From an uncultured Clostridia bacterium (GTDB lineage Bacteria > Bacillota > Clostridia > Oscillospirales > Acutalibacteraceae), in NCBI GenBank assembly GCA_947166625.1, contig CAMVEX010000014.1, positions 1-64,000 on the forward strand: a stretch of DNA of 64,000 nucleotides. The letters are read 5' to 3'. The stretch's first letter is position 1. The number at the start of each line of letters is the position of its first letter. The position numbers and the translations under genes are program-made. Shown here piece after piece: positions 26,846 through 35,550 of the stretch. Below the pieces are notes generated by a model. The model was not told the origin of the DNA. It did no database searches and saw only the letters and a program-made list of their open reading frames with translations.

Positions 26846-28138
26846 TCAGCCCGCGTTGTTTATATCGAGAGGATCGATGCAGTAAACCATCCTTATATCT
26901 CCGCCGATATTGCTGATTTTTTCCACCACGTTTTCATATCCGCGGCGTATGTGCATTATATCTTCTATTTCCGTTCTTCCCTGAGCGGCAAGCCCCGCGA
27001 TTATCATGGCTGCTCCGGCTCTGAGATCGTCCGCCTTTACGGGGGCGCCCTTCAGCTGTTCAACTCCGTGTATCATCGCGAGCTGTCCGTCAACGGTGAT
27101 GTCCGCGCCCATTCTCGCAAGCTGCTCCGTATAGCGGAATCTGTTGCTCCAGATGCTCTCGGAGATAACGCTCGTCCCTTCGGCAAGAGCGAGAAGCACC
27201 GCCATCTGAGGCTGCATATCCGTCGGAAAACCGGGGTGGGGCATGGTTTTTATATTGCATTTGCCGGGGCGTTTCTCCATCGAAACGCGAATGGCATCGT
27301 CATATTCCGTAACATCCGCTCCGCATTCTATGAGCTTTGTTGAAATGGATTCCAGATGCTTTGGGATCACGTTTTTGATAAGTACATTTCCCTTGGTTGC
27401 GGCGGCGGCGACCATATAGGTTCCTGCCTCTATCTGATCGGGGATTATCGAGTATGTGCAGCCGTGAAGATTCTCCGTGCCGCGGATTTTTATCACATCG
27501 GTGCCCGCGCCTCTGACGTCGGCGCCCATTGAGTTGAGGAAGTTCGCCAGATCGACGATATGAGGCTCTTTGGCGGCATTTTCGATAATCGTCATGCCCT
27601 CCGCTCTCGCGGCGGCGAGCATTATATTCACCGTCGCTCCGACAGAGACTATGTCGAGATAGATCGGATTGCCGAAAAGGCTTTCGGAATCCGCCTCAAC
27701 AATGGCGTTTTCTTCAACAGAAACCCTTGCCCCGAGCGCCTCGAAGCCTTTGATATGCTGGTCTATCGGTCTCGGGCCGAGATAGCATCCGCCGGGCATA
27801 GCAACGCGCGCCCTTCCGAATCTTCCGAGAAGAGCGCCGATAAAATAGTATGATGCGCGAAGGTGCTTTGTCATATCGTGAGAGATGACGTATGAATTGA
27901 CCTTGCGCGAGTCTATTTCGATCGTGCTTTTGTCAACATATCTGACCGTCGCCCCGATATGCCTCAGGGTGGCTATCATATATCTGACGTCGCTTATTGA
28001 AACCGGCAGATTCTCTATGGTGCATACATCCTGGCAGAGGATCGCCGCGGGAATTATGGCAAGAGCGGCATTCTTTGCTCCGCTGACGGTTATTTCACCG
28101 TGGAGCGGCACGCCGCCGTTTATTACATATTTTTCCAA
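26846..28138 (-). CDS. murA: UDP-N-acetylglucosamine 1-carboxyvinyltransferase
   Basis: MurA makes the first committed step of peptidoglycan synthesis, moving enolpyruvate from PEP to UDP-GlcNAc. It has about 430 residues. The start EKYVINGGVPLHGEITVSGAKN is typical, and PGGCYLGPRP holds the active-site Cys that fosfomycin attacks. A TTG start at 28138 is chosen: it gives the usual family N terminus and has GAGG nine bases upstream. The ATG at 28153 adds five residues and has no ribosome site. Only one copy is in the window; many Firmicutes have two. Confidence 0.95.
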   Translation of the reverse strand: MEKYVINGGVPLHGEITVSGAKNAALAIIPAAILCQDVCTIENLPVSISDVRYMIATLRHIGATVRYVDKSTIEIDSRKVNSYVISHDMTKHLRASYYFIGALLGRFGRARVAMPGGCYLGPRPIDQHIKGFEALGARVSVEENAIVEADSESLFGNPIYLDIVSVGATVNIMLAAARAEGMTIIENAAKEPHIVDLANFLNSMGADVRGAGTDVIKIRGTENLHGCTYSIIPDQIEAGTYMVAAAATKGNVLIKNVIPKHLESISTKLIECGADVTEYDDAIRVSMEKRPGKCNIKTMPHPGFPTDMQPQMAVLLALAEGTSVISESIWSNRFRYTEQLARMGADITVDGQLAMIHGVEQLKGAPVKADDLRAGAAMIIAGLAAQGRTEIEDIMHIRRGYENVVEKISNIGGDIRMVYCIDPLDINNAG

Positions 28139-28191
28139 AGGTACAAACCTCATTTATATAAATTTGAGTAAAATCGCAATTTTCTTTGTAT

Positions 28192-28219
28192 ATTATACCA
28201 TATATTTTCCCGTTTGCAA
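28192..28219 (-). promoter_or_regulatory. murA promoter
   Basis: On the minus strand: -35 TTGCAA (28214-28219), 16-base spacer, -10 TATAAT (28192-28197). The expected leader is about 45 nucleotides. Confidence 0.75.
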
Positions 28220-28507
28220 CTCGATTTTTAATTTGTAACCTATCTGTAATGTAATTTTGCACAAAGGATTTGCGCAGAGGCTTCAAAAAGCCGTATTTCA
28301 AATGGATTTCTCAATATTGCTCTGTATAATTCGCATAAATGCCGCAGCCGTTATTTGACAAATCGGTCAAAGGTTTTCCGAATTGCAATTAAGCTTTTAA
28401 TTCCGTTTCGGAATTGCTTTTTGTAAAAATTTTGTTAAATTTTCTGCAAATTCAGGTAAATTTTTCTGTTTAATTGAAGTTTTTGTCAAAAAAATCCTTG
28501 TTTTCTA
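28220..28507. other. AT-rich divergent intergenic region
   Basis: This stretch lies between the murA promoter and the promoter of the CdaR-type regulator. It is AT-rich with many short A and T runs. No ORF, RNA gene, riboswitch or repeat could be supported. Confidence 0.6.
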
Positions 28508-28536
28508 TTGCAAAAAGCCGAAGAATTGTGTATTAT
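28508..28536 (+). promoter_or_regulatory. Promoter of the CdaR/PucR-type regulator
   Basis: -35 TTGCAA (28508-28513), 17-base spacer, -10 TATTAT (28531-28536), about 60 bases ahead of the ATG. TGACTATGACTTCGGTCA at 28560-28577 is a near palindrome between promoter and start (TGAC and GTCA arms) and could be an operator. Confidence 0.7.
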
Positions 28537-28603
28537 TGTAAAAACCAATATGGTAATTTTGACTATGACTTCGGTCACAACTTAATTCAGATAGGGGTAT
28601 TTT

Positions 28604-29686
28604 ATGTCTAACAGAATCTTTCAGGGCTTAGTTCATCAGATCCGCGATGCCGTCGGCAGACCTCTCGGCGTCATTGATGAGACCGGTACTATCTTTGCGT
28701 GCAGTGAATTGAGCAAGATCGGCGAAGTGTTCCCGTCTGCCGTGGATGTCTTTTCCGATAACGAGGTGCATATCATTGACGGTTACACCTTCTGCAACAT
28801 AGGCAGCCGCGCCCAGGCAGATTATGCCGTTTTTGTTGAAGGCGAGGATGAAAACGCTGCGAGATTCGCGGCCGTATGCTGTGTTGCTCTCGATAATCTG
28901 AAGCTTTTTTATGAAGAAAAATATAACAGGACCAATTTTATTAAAAATGTTATCCTTGATAATATCCTCCCCGGGGATATTTATCTCAAATCGAGAGAGC
29001 TCCATTTTAATATGGATGTTTCAAGGGCTGTTCTGCTCATCAGAGTTATCGATCACAACGACGCCGCCGTCTATGATTCCGTTCATAATCTCTTCCCCGA
29101 TAAAAATAAAGATTTCATTATAAATGTGAGCGAGACCGATATCGCCATAGTCAAAGAACTCAGCCCTAATACCGAGACCAAAGATCTCGAGAAGCTCGCA
29201 AGATCCATTGCGGATTCTCTCAGCGCGGAGCTCTATACCCATGTCCTTGTCGGTATCGGCACCCCCGTTGAAGGTATCCGCGACCTTGCCCGTTCCTTCA
29301 AGGAGGCTCAGATCGCTCTCGAGGTCGGCAAGGTGTTCGATACCGAAAAGACCATCGTATCCTATGATAATCTCGGTATCGCCCGCCTTATCTATCAGCT
29401 TCCCACCACGCTTTGCGAAATGTTCCTCAAAGAGATATTCAAGAAGGGTTCTATCGAGAGCCTCGATCACGAAACTCTCTTCACCATCCAGAGATTCTTT
29501 GAGAATAATCTGAATGTTTCCGAAACCTCGAGGAAGCTCTTTGTCCACAGAAACACACTCGTATACAGACTTGAAAAAATCAAAAAGATCACAGGTCTCG
29601 ATCTCCGCGAGTTTGATGACGCCATCGTATTCAAAGTGGCGCTTATGGTCAAGAAGTATCTTGACGCGAAGCCTGTGAAATATTGA
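28604..29686 (+). CDS. CdaR/PucR-family transcriptional regulator
   Basis: This 360-residue protein has the layout of CdaR/PucR regulators. The N-terminal 110 residues form a sensor-like domain (GRPLGVIDETGTIFACS), the middle is a GGDEF-like region without cyclase motifs (VLVGIGTPVEGIRDLARSFKEA), and the C-terminal helix-turn-helix FFENNLNVSETSRKLFVHRN and its second half NTLVYRLEKIKKITGLD binds DNA. The effector is not predictable. It sits 22 bases upstream of ftsE, so it could be transcribed with the ftsEX module; whether it regulates it is unknown. Confidence 0.88.
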   Translation: MSNRIFQGLVHQIRDAVGRPLGVIDETGTIFACSELSKIGEVFPSAVDVFSDNEVHIIDGYTFCNIGSRAQADYAVFVEGEDENAARFAAVCCVALDNLKLFYEEKYNRTNFIKNVILDNILPGDIYLKSRELHFNMDVSRAVLLIRVIDHNDAAVYDSVHNLFPDKNKDFIINVSETDIAIVKELSPNTETKDLEKLARSIADSLSAELYTHVLVGIGTPVEGIRDLARSFKEAQIALEVGKVFDTEKTIVSYDNLGIARLIYQLPTTLCEMFLKEIFKKGSIESLDHETLFTIQRFFENNLNVSETSRKLFVHRNTLVYRLEKIKKITGLDLREFDDAIVFKVALMVKKYLDAKPVKY

Positions 29687-29708
29687 TCCTGTCAGAGGTA
29701 TTTTTATC

Positions 29709-30695
29709 GTGATTGATTTTGTAAATGTCACCAAAAAATACGATAACAAGACAACTGCGCTCAATGATGTGAATATACATATCGACAAGGGCGAATTCGT
29801 GTTTGTTGTCGGCTCCTCGGGCGCAGGCAAGAGCACTTTTCTCAAGCTCATGATGCGTGAGGAGGTCCCGTCATCCGGCTCTATCACCGTTGACGGCATA
29901 AATCTGAATAAAATAAGGAAAAGAAATATCCCGAAATTCCGCAGGAAGCTCGGCATCGTTTTTCAGGATTTCCGCCTGATACCCACCATGACCGTGTTTG
30001 ACAATGTCGCGTTTGCCATGCGCGTTATCGGCACCAAAGAAAAAAAGATACGCAGGCGCGTTCCCTATCTGCTCAGCCTTATGGGCCTTGCGGAAAAATC
30101 ACGCAACTATCCGCGTGAGCTTTCCGGCGGTGAGCAGCAGCGTGTGGCTCTGGCGAGAGCGCTCGCGAATGACGCCGAGATAATCATAGCCGACGAGCCC
30201 ACCGGCAATGTCGATCCCCAGATGAGCTATGAGATAGTCGATCTGCTTATGAGGCTTAACGAAGCGGGGACTACCGTTATTATGGTAACTCACGAGCACA
30301 GCCTCGTCAGATGTTTCGATAAGCGCGTCATAATTCTCGACAAAGGCGCGGTCGTCTCCGACGGAGAGCTTTCAAGTCTCGATCAGGCTACCGCTCATAT
30401 CAATCCCGCAAGCGAGATAGCGAGCGATTATTCCAAGGGCGCGGAGGATTATTCCGTCTATGCCCGTGCGGATGATGCCTATGAGCCTTCCGAGATAGAT
30501 TTTTCGGTCGATTTACCCGAAGAGGAGCCCGAAAATGATCCGGAATCCGATACTTTTGAAGAAGATTTTAATCTCGGCGAAGATATTCCGGAGCCTGAAT
30601 TTGCCCTTCCGGATCTTCCCGGCGCAGATGATATCCCCTCCGGTGAAGCCGTTTCAGAGGATAATGACTTAAACGGAGGTGAGGCAGATGACTAA
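29709..30695 (+). CDS. ftsE: Cell-division ABC ATPase FtsE with acidic C-terminal tail
   Basis: FtsE is the ATPase that, with FtsX, switches on peptidoglycan hydrolases at the division site. Walker A is GSSGAGKST, the signature is LSGGEQQRVALARALAN, Walker B is IIIADEPTGNVD and the switch is VTHEHSL. The canonical FtsE ends near residue 225. This one has 328 residues because of a roughly 100-residue tail very rich in Glu, Asp and Pro, with no fold visible. The start is GTG. The ftsX ATG lies 8 bases inside its end. Confidence 0.95.
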   Translation: MIDFVNVTKKYDNKTTALNDVNIHIDKGEFVFVVGSSGAGKSTFLKLMMREEVPSSGSITVDGINLNKIRKRNIPKFRRKLGIVFQDFRLIPTMTVFDNVAFAMRVIGTKEKKIRRRVPYLLSLMGLAEKSRNYPRELSGGEQQRVALARALANDAEIIIADEPTGNVDPQMSYEIVDLLMRLNEAGTTVIMVTHEHSLVRCFDKRVIILDKGAVVSDGELSSLDQATAHINPASEIASDYSKGAEDYSVYARADDAYEPSEIDFSVDLPEEEPENDPESDTFEEDFNLGEDIPEPEFALPDLPGADDIPSGEAVSEDNDLNGGEADD

Positions 30696-31602
30696 ACTCA
30701 GGTATCTTACCAAAGAGGGCTTTCGCAGTTTAAGGGTCAACCGCCTTATGACCGCCGCTTCAGTCACGGTGCTTTTCAGCTGCCTTCTGCTTGTCGGCAT
30801 AGCGTTTATGCTCCTTGTCAATATCGAAACATTTATCGGAAACATTGAGCGCGAGAATGTTGTTATGGTCTATGCAAAGACCGATATTTCGGCTTATGAC
30901 TATATCCGTATGCGCGCCCAGCTTGAATCCGTCGATTATGTCGGAGAAGTCGAAGCCGTCGAAAAGGGTCCCGCTTATGAGAAGGTGCTCTCGGAGCTCG
31001 ATGAAAATGTCAGAGAATATCTCCAAAGCCTTGATGAGAATCCTCTGCCCGACGCTTACAAGGTCACCGTTTCCGATATGGATCATTTCAACGAAGTCGT
31101 TGACTCGGTCAAAAAGCTTGAAAATGTTTTGAGAGTTCACGAAAACAGTTCGCTCGCGCGCCAGCTCTCCGCGGTGCGCAATGCCGTGCAGTATATCAGC
31201 CTCGGCATCATCGTGCTGCTTCTCATAGTTTCTCTCTTCATTATTTCCAACACCATCAAGATCACTATGTTCTCAAGGCGGCTTGAGATCAGCATTATGA
31301 AGAGCGTCGGCGCTACCAATTCGTTTATCCGCTGGCCTTTCATGGTCGAAGGTATGATAATCGGTTTGATAGCCGGCATCCTCGCCACCGGCGCCGTATG
31401 GGGTCTTTATGAGCTCGCCGTCAGAGAATTCTCCTATGTATTCACCACCTTCGGTGAATCGCAGATGGTTGAATTTATCGACTACGCTCCTTATCTTGCG
31501 GCTGCGTTTATTTGTATAGGTATGTTTACTGGCTTCTTCGGCTCGGCAACGTCTATCAGAAAGTATCTGAAAGAAAGGAAGTTTGTTGAAATTGAAGATT
31601 AA
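30688..31602 (+). CDS. ftsX: Cell-division ABC permease FtsX
   Basis: FtsX is the membrane partner of FtsE. The 304-residue protein has an N-terminal membrane segment (about 20-45), an extracellular domain of about 110 residues that contacts the hydrolase activator, then three more membrane segments. MKSVGATNSFIRWPFMVEGM is the typical FtsX motif. The ATG at 30688 has GGAGGTGAGG upstream. The start codon of the M23 protein lies inside its 3' end, so FtsE, FtsX and the M23 protein are made from one coupled unit. Confidence 0.95.
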   Translation: MTKLRYLTKEGFRSLRVNRLMTAASVTVLFSCLLLVGIAFMLLVNIETFIGNIERENVVMVYAKTDISAYDYIRMRAQLESVDYVGEVEAVEKGPAYEKVLSELDENVREYLQSLDENPLPDAYKVTVSDMDHFNEVVDSVKKLENVLRVHENSSLARQLSAVRNAVQYISLGIIVLLLIVSLFIISNTIKITMFSRRLEISIMKSVGATNSFIRWPFMVEGMIIGLIAGILATGAVWGLYELAVREFSYVFTTFGESQMVEFIDYAPYLAAAFICIGMFTGFFGSATSIRKYLKERKFVEIED

Positions 31603-32944
31603 CAGGCGGCTCATATTCAGATTTTTCGCGGTTTTGGTCGCTGTCTGCTGCGCTTTTTCTTCAATGCTTTTCAGCGCTCCGGTCGTTTCTGCCGATCAGG
31701 AGCTTGAGGATCTTCAAAATCAGTATGATGATCTTCAGAAAAAAATCGAGAAGAATCAAAAGGAACTGCAGGCGGTGCAGGGCGATATCAGCGACGCAAA
31801 GACCAAGATCAACGCCCTCAACAGCGAGATCAGCAGTATAAATTCCCAGATAGGTATTCTCGACAGCCGTATAGGCCTGCTCAACAGCAAGATAAATACC
31901 ATCGAAGCCGGTATTCAGCAGACCAATTCGGATATAGCCGAGATCGAATCCAATATAGAAATCGTCGATACTCAGATAAATGAAACTCAGTTTCTCATGC
32001 AGGATACCCGTGAGCAGCTCATGGGCAGACTCCGTGAAAACTATATGACCGGTGACGCTTCCACCATCGAGATGCTTCTCTCGAGCAAGGATCTTTCGAG
32101 CTACTTTACCCGTAAAGAGCTTATGACGAGAGTATCCGAGAGCGACGCTCAGCTCATCAAAGAGCTTGAGGTCAAAATAGATGCGCTCAATACCCTCGAA
32201 GAGAAGCTGAATGAAGATAAACAGGCGCTCAACGAAAAGAACGCCCAGCTTGAGGAGCAAAAGACCGATCTCGAATCCAGCAAGGCAGATGAGAGCGCCA
32301 GCAGGCAGGAGCAGCAGAGCAAAAAGAGCGCCGTTTCATCCAAACAGATGGAGGCTCAGTCTCTGCTCAACAGTCTCGATAAAGAGAGCGCCGAATACAA
32401 AGCGACCATCAAGCGCCAGCGCCAGGAGCAGGAGCAGCTGTCAAAGCAGATCGATGAATACATCAAGGCTCACGGCTCCTCGACCGGCGACACCCCGGAC
32501 GCTTCCTATGAAAACGACGGTAAAATGGCTTGGCCCGTCAAATTCCAGAGCTATGTTTCCTGCGCTTACGGCAGGTATTCAGACGGCTCGCCTCACTGGG
32601 GTATGGATATTTGCGCTGTCGGAGGCAATTCCCGCGGCAGAGCATTCAACGCGGCGCAGGGCGGTAAAGTGATTCTCGCCGTTAATGACGGCAACTGGAA
32701 TTACGGCTTCGGCAACTACTGCGTTATCGACCACGGCGACGGTAAACAGACCCTCTACGCCCATTCCGATAATATTCAGGTATATGTCGGCCAGGTAGTC
32801 AAAAAGGGTCAGCAGATAGGCATTATCGGCGCCACCGGCAATGTTACGGGGCCCCACCTTCATTTTGAAGTAAGGGTCAAAAACTCAGACGGCTCCGTCA
32901 GCAGGGTCAATCCGGCCTATTATGTCACAAATACCACCGCCTGA
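31586..32944 (+). CDS. Secreted M23 murein hydrolase (activator), EnvC-like
   Basis: This secreted protein of about 452 residues is the likely extracellular output of FtsEX. A signal peptide ends near VVSA in the first 40 residues. A long coiled coil (about residues 38-300) binds FtsX in EnvC/PcsB-like proteins. The C-terminal M23 (LytM) domain has HWGMD (first zinc His and Asp) and HLHFE (HxH), so the catalytic zinc ligands are retained and it may cut peptidoglycan directly, unlike E. coli EnvC. The start is a TTG overlapping ftsX, at 31583 or 31586; AAAGGAAG at 31574-31581 fits 31586 best. Confidence 0.9.
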   Translation: MKLKINRRLIFRFFAVLVAVCCAFSSMLFSAPVVSADQELEDLQNQYDDLQKKIEKNQKELQAVQGDISDAKTKINALNSEISSINSQIGILDSRIGLLNSKINTIEAGIQQTNSDIAEIESNIEIVDTQINETQFLMQDTREQLMGRLRENYMTGDASTIEMLLSSKDLSSYFTRKELMTRVSESDAQLIKELEVKIDALNTLEEKLNEDKQALNEKNAQLEEQKTDLESSKADESASRQEQQSKKSAVSSKQMEAQSLLNSLDKESAEYKATIKRQRQEQEQLSKQIDEYIKAHGSSTGDTPDASYENDGKMAWPVKFQSYVSCAYGRYSDGSPHWGMDICAVGGNSRGRAFNAAQGGKVILAVNDGNWNYGFGNYCVIDHGDGKQTLYAHSDNIQVYVGQVVKKGQQIGIIGATGNVTGPHLHFEVRVKNSDGSVSRVNPAYYVTNTTA

Positions 32945-33060
32945 TTTATTCGGACGGCATAAATATCAAAGCCGATCGGGTAACGGTAATTGACACGGCA
33001 CCGAAATTCCGGAGCCTGCATATCGATCTGATCGGCATTTTATTATCCGGAGATTTCAAG

Positions 33061-34275
33061 ATGAATAAAAAAATATCGGTAGGAGTATGCCTTTCGCTTG
33101 TAATTATCGCCGTTGCGGCGACCTTCGCCGTGACGATGGTCTTTTCAAAGCAGATATATAACGGCATTATCAGCAATATTTCTCAGCGCTCGCAGTCATT
33201 TGAAAGCGCCGATGAGATAAACAGGCTGATAGCAAACTACTATTACGGCGATCTGAATGAATATAATAATAACCTCGGCTCGTCGCTTGCCGAGGGATAT
33301 GTAAACGGTCTCAATGACGAAAACAGTTACTATATGTCCGCCTCCGAATATGAGGCCTATATCGGCAGGATCGAAAACGGACTCACGGGCGTAGGCGTCG
33401 AAACATTTTTTGATTACAGCAGCAACGAGCTCAAGATCTCCTACGTTTACGCCGGATCTCCCGCCGCCAAAGAAGGTCTCAAATCGGGCGATGTGATCAA
33501 TAAGATAGACGGCGAGACGGTCCGCCGCTCAAATTATCAGTCTCTTGTCGAGAGGCTTTACAGCGCAAAGCTCGTCTCCGTCTCGGTTGAATACACCCGC
33601 GATGATTACACCAAGACCGCTCAGATGCTTTCCGGCTTCGCGATCCCTTCCGTTATCAGCAAAACCGGCGGCACAAACGGCTATATCCGCATCAGCAGAT
33701 TCTATAAGAATACTTCTTCGGAGCTTGACGAAACGCTTAAAGCGATGCAGGAGAGCGGAGTGGAATCCATTGTTTTCGATGTGCGCAACACTTCGGAGGG
33801 AACCATAAAATACGCCGCGCAGACCATTGATATCGTCGCCCCGAACAGTACCGGCTACATCGCTTCCGCAAGGGATAAATCGGGCAAAGACAAAGAAACC
33901 TTCCCCACCCACGGCACCGGCTATAATTTTAATTATGCGGTGCTTATAAACAGCAGCACCTCCGGCCCCGCGGAGCTCTTTGCCTGCGATCTGAGAGATA
34001 TTCTCCAATCCGAATTATTCGGCACGACTACCGCCGGCGTCGGCACGATGCAGGAATTGTTTACCCTCGATGACGGCAGTGCGATTCTGCTCACGACCGC
34101 CCTCGTAATCCCCAAAAACGGCGATGATTCCGTTTATGACAAAGAGGGCGTGAAGCCCACCAGAGAGGTCACTCTCATGGCAGACAGCAACGAGATAATG
34201 ATGCTTTCCGAATCTCAGGATAATCAGCTTCAGGAGGCTATGAATTATCTCAACAATTCAGCGGTGTCAAGATAA
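33061..34275 (+). CDS. S41-family (CtpA-like) protein, probably catalytically inactive
   Basis: This 404-residue secreted or membrane-anchored protein (hydrophobic segment at residues 5-30) has the carboxy-terminal processing protease layout: a helical prodomain, a PDZ domain (SPAAKEGLKSGDVINKIDGE) and the S41 core ending in DGSAILLTTALVIPKNG. Active S41 proteases use a Ser in S-A-S-A-S-E and a Lys in GKG. The matching sequences here are TSGPAELFA, with Gly302 at the Ser position, and TAGVGTMQ, with Val327 at the Lys position. The 25-residue spacing is kept. Proteolysis is therefore unlikely and a binding or scaffolding role is more plausible. It follows the M23 gene and shares its strand. 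Confidence 0.85.
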   Translation: MNKKISVGVCLSLVIIAVAATFAVTMVFSKQIYNGIISNISQRSQSFESADEINRLIANYYYGDLNEYNNNLGSSLAEGYVNGLNDENSYYMSASEYEAYIGRIENGLTGVGVETFFDYSSNELKISYVYAGSPAAKEGLKSGDVINKIDGETVRRSNYQSLVERLYSAKLVSVSVEYTRDDYTKTAQMLSGFAIPSVISKTGGTNGYIRISRFYKNTSSELDETLKAMQESGVESIVFDVRNTSEGTIKYAAQTIDIVAPNSTGYIASARDKSGKDKETFPTHGTGYNFNYAVLINSSTSGPAELFACDLRDILQSELFGTTTAGVGTMQELFTLDDGSAILLTTALVIPKNGDDSVYDKEGVKPTREVTLMADSNEIMMLSESQDNQLQEAMNYLNNSAVSR

Positions 34276-34287
34276 ATCATCATATAA

Positions 34288-34326
34288 TTCAAAAATCCTG
34301 CGGATTTTCCGCAGGATAATTCTTTA
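34288..34326. terminator. Bidirectional terminator between the S41-like gene and the AI-2E-type permease
   Basis: ATCCTGCGG and CCGCAGGAT pair perfectly around ATTTT (34295-34317). TAATTCTTTATT follows on the plus strand and TTTTTG follows on the minus strand. Confidence 0.85.
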
Positions 34327-35550
34327 TTCGGCGCTTATTTCGTTTTCATCCGTGCCGCTGTCGGCTTCGCCGGGTGTATCCTCCGCTTCTTTTTCGGCGT
34401 GTGCGGCTGAGTTTACCTTATCGGCACGCTGTTTGAGCCTCGGCTCAATGGTTTCTTTGTAAACTATCGCGAATATCGCGGCGAAGGGGATCGCGAGTAT
34501 AATCCCGAGCATTCCCGCGATTTTGCCGCCTAAAATTATCAATACAAGGGTCCAGACCGCAGGGATCCCGAGAGAGTTGCTGAAAAGTCTCGGCTTTATT
34601 ACCGCGCCGTCTATCGCCTGAAGAATGCATGAGAAAATGAAAAACCACAACGCCTGTATGGGATTGTCGAGGATCAGGAAAAAGATGCCGATCACCGCGC
34701 CTATCATCGGGCCGAATGTGGGTATTATATTTGTGAATGCCACTATCACCGATATAAGAGGAGCATAGGGCATACCCATTATGAGCATGAATATCAGCAT
34801 TGCGGTGCCGACTATCAGCGCGTCAAGCAGAGTGCAGCCGATATATCTTGCGAATATCTTGTGGCATCTGGTGAGGAGCGCGTTGTTTCTCTCGATTGTC
34901 TCTTTCGTATAGAGCGCTCTGCGGATGCTGTCAAGGAAACCGAGCAGAGTTTTCTTCGCCCCCAAAAAGCAGAATCCGAAGACTACGCCTATCGCAAAAT
35001 TCGATACCCCGGAGCCGATCTCGCCGAGCTTTGAGATTATCGCTTTGGAGTTGTTTTTTACCGTTTCCATCAGCTTGCCCGCTGAGTTTTCGAGCAGATT
35101 TTCAGCGGCGGCGGTGTCTATATTGATATTGTGTGATTTTGCGAATTCCGCGGCTTTTTTCAAAAGGGTCTGTACCTTCTGAGTATATACATCCCAGTTT
35201 GATACCATCTTTGAAATGCTCTGCGTTACCGAGGGGATCAGAGCTACAAGCAGCAACGCGATGATCAGCAGTATGCAGATGATCGTCAGGATTATTCCAA
35301 GCAGGTGCCGCGTGTTTTCTTTCTTGATTTTTCTGAGCAGCTTTCTTTCAAAGAAATCGTCGGCAACGGGGTCAAAAAGATAGGCTATCGCAATGCCGAT
35401 GAGTATCGGCGAGATAAATGACCATATCCCCGAAAATGCGGGTTTCAGCCTGTCGAGATGCTCCAGCATTTCAAAGAGCAAGACCACAATCACCGCGGTC
35501 GCAGTATATCCGAGCCAGCGCTCGGTAAAAATTGTTTTAAGCTTTTTCAT
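34324..35550 (-). CDS. AI-2E family membrane permease
   Basis: This 408-residue protein has the seven to eight membrane segments and the large soluble loop of the AI-2E/PerM family (cytoplasmic loop around residues 70-140; DALIVGTAMLIFMLIMGMPY, FGPMIGAVIGI). Members export signals, ions or unknown substrates, so no substrate is assigned. A charged C-terminal tail (Glu/Asp rich) is extra. The start at 35550 has GGAG upstream; an ATG at 35610 would lie inside the upstream esterase gene without a ribosome site. It overlaps the esterase gene by 14 bases. Confidence 0.88.
   Translation of the reverse strand: MKKLKTIFTERWLGYTATAVIVVLLFEMLEHLDRLKPAFSGIWSFISPILIGIAIAYLFDPVADDFFERKLLRKIKKENTRHLLGIILTIICILLIIALLLVALIPSVTQSISKMVSNWDVYTQKVQTLLKKAAEFAKSHNINIDTAAAENLLENSAGKLMETVKNNSKAIISKLGEIGSGVSNFAIGVVFGFCFLGAKKTLLGFLDSIRRALYTKETIERNNALLTRCHKIFARYIGCTLLDALIVGTAMLIFMLIMGMPYAPLISVIVAFTNIIPTFGPMIGAVIGIFFLILDNPIQALWFFIFSCILQAIDGAVIKPRLFSNSLGIPAVWTLVLIILGGKIAGMLGIILAIPFAAIFAIVYKETIEPRLKQRADKVNSAAHAEKEAEDTPGEADSGTDENEISAE

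Noticed and set aside
29021-29956. 311-codon minus-strand ORF opposite the CdaR-type gene and ftsE
   Set aside because: Antisense shadow of two clear genes; no family features.
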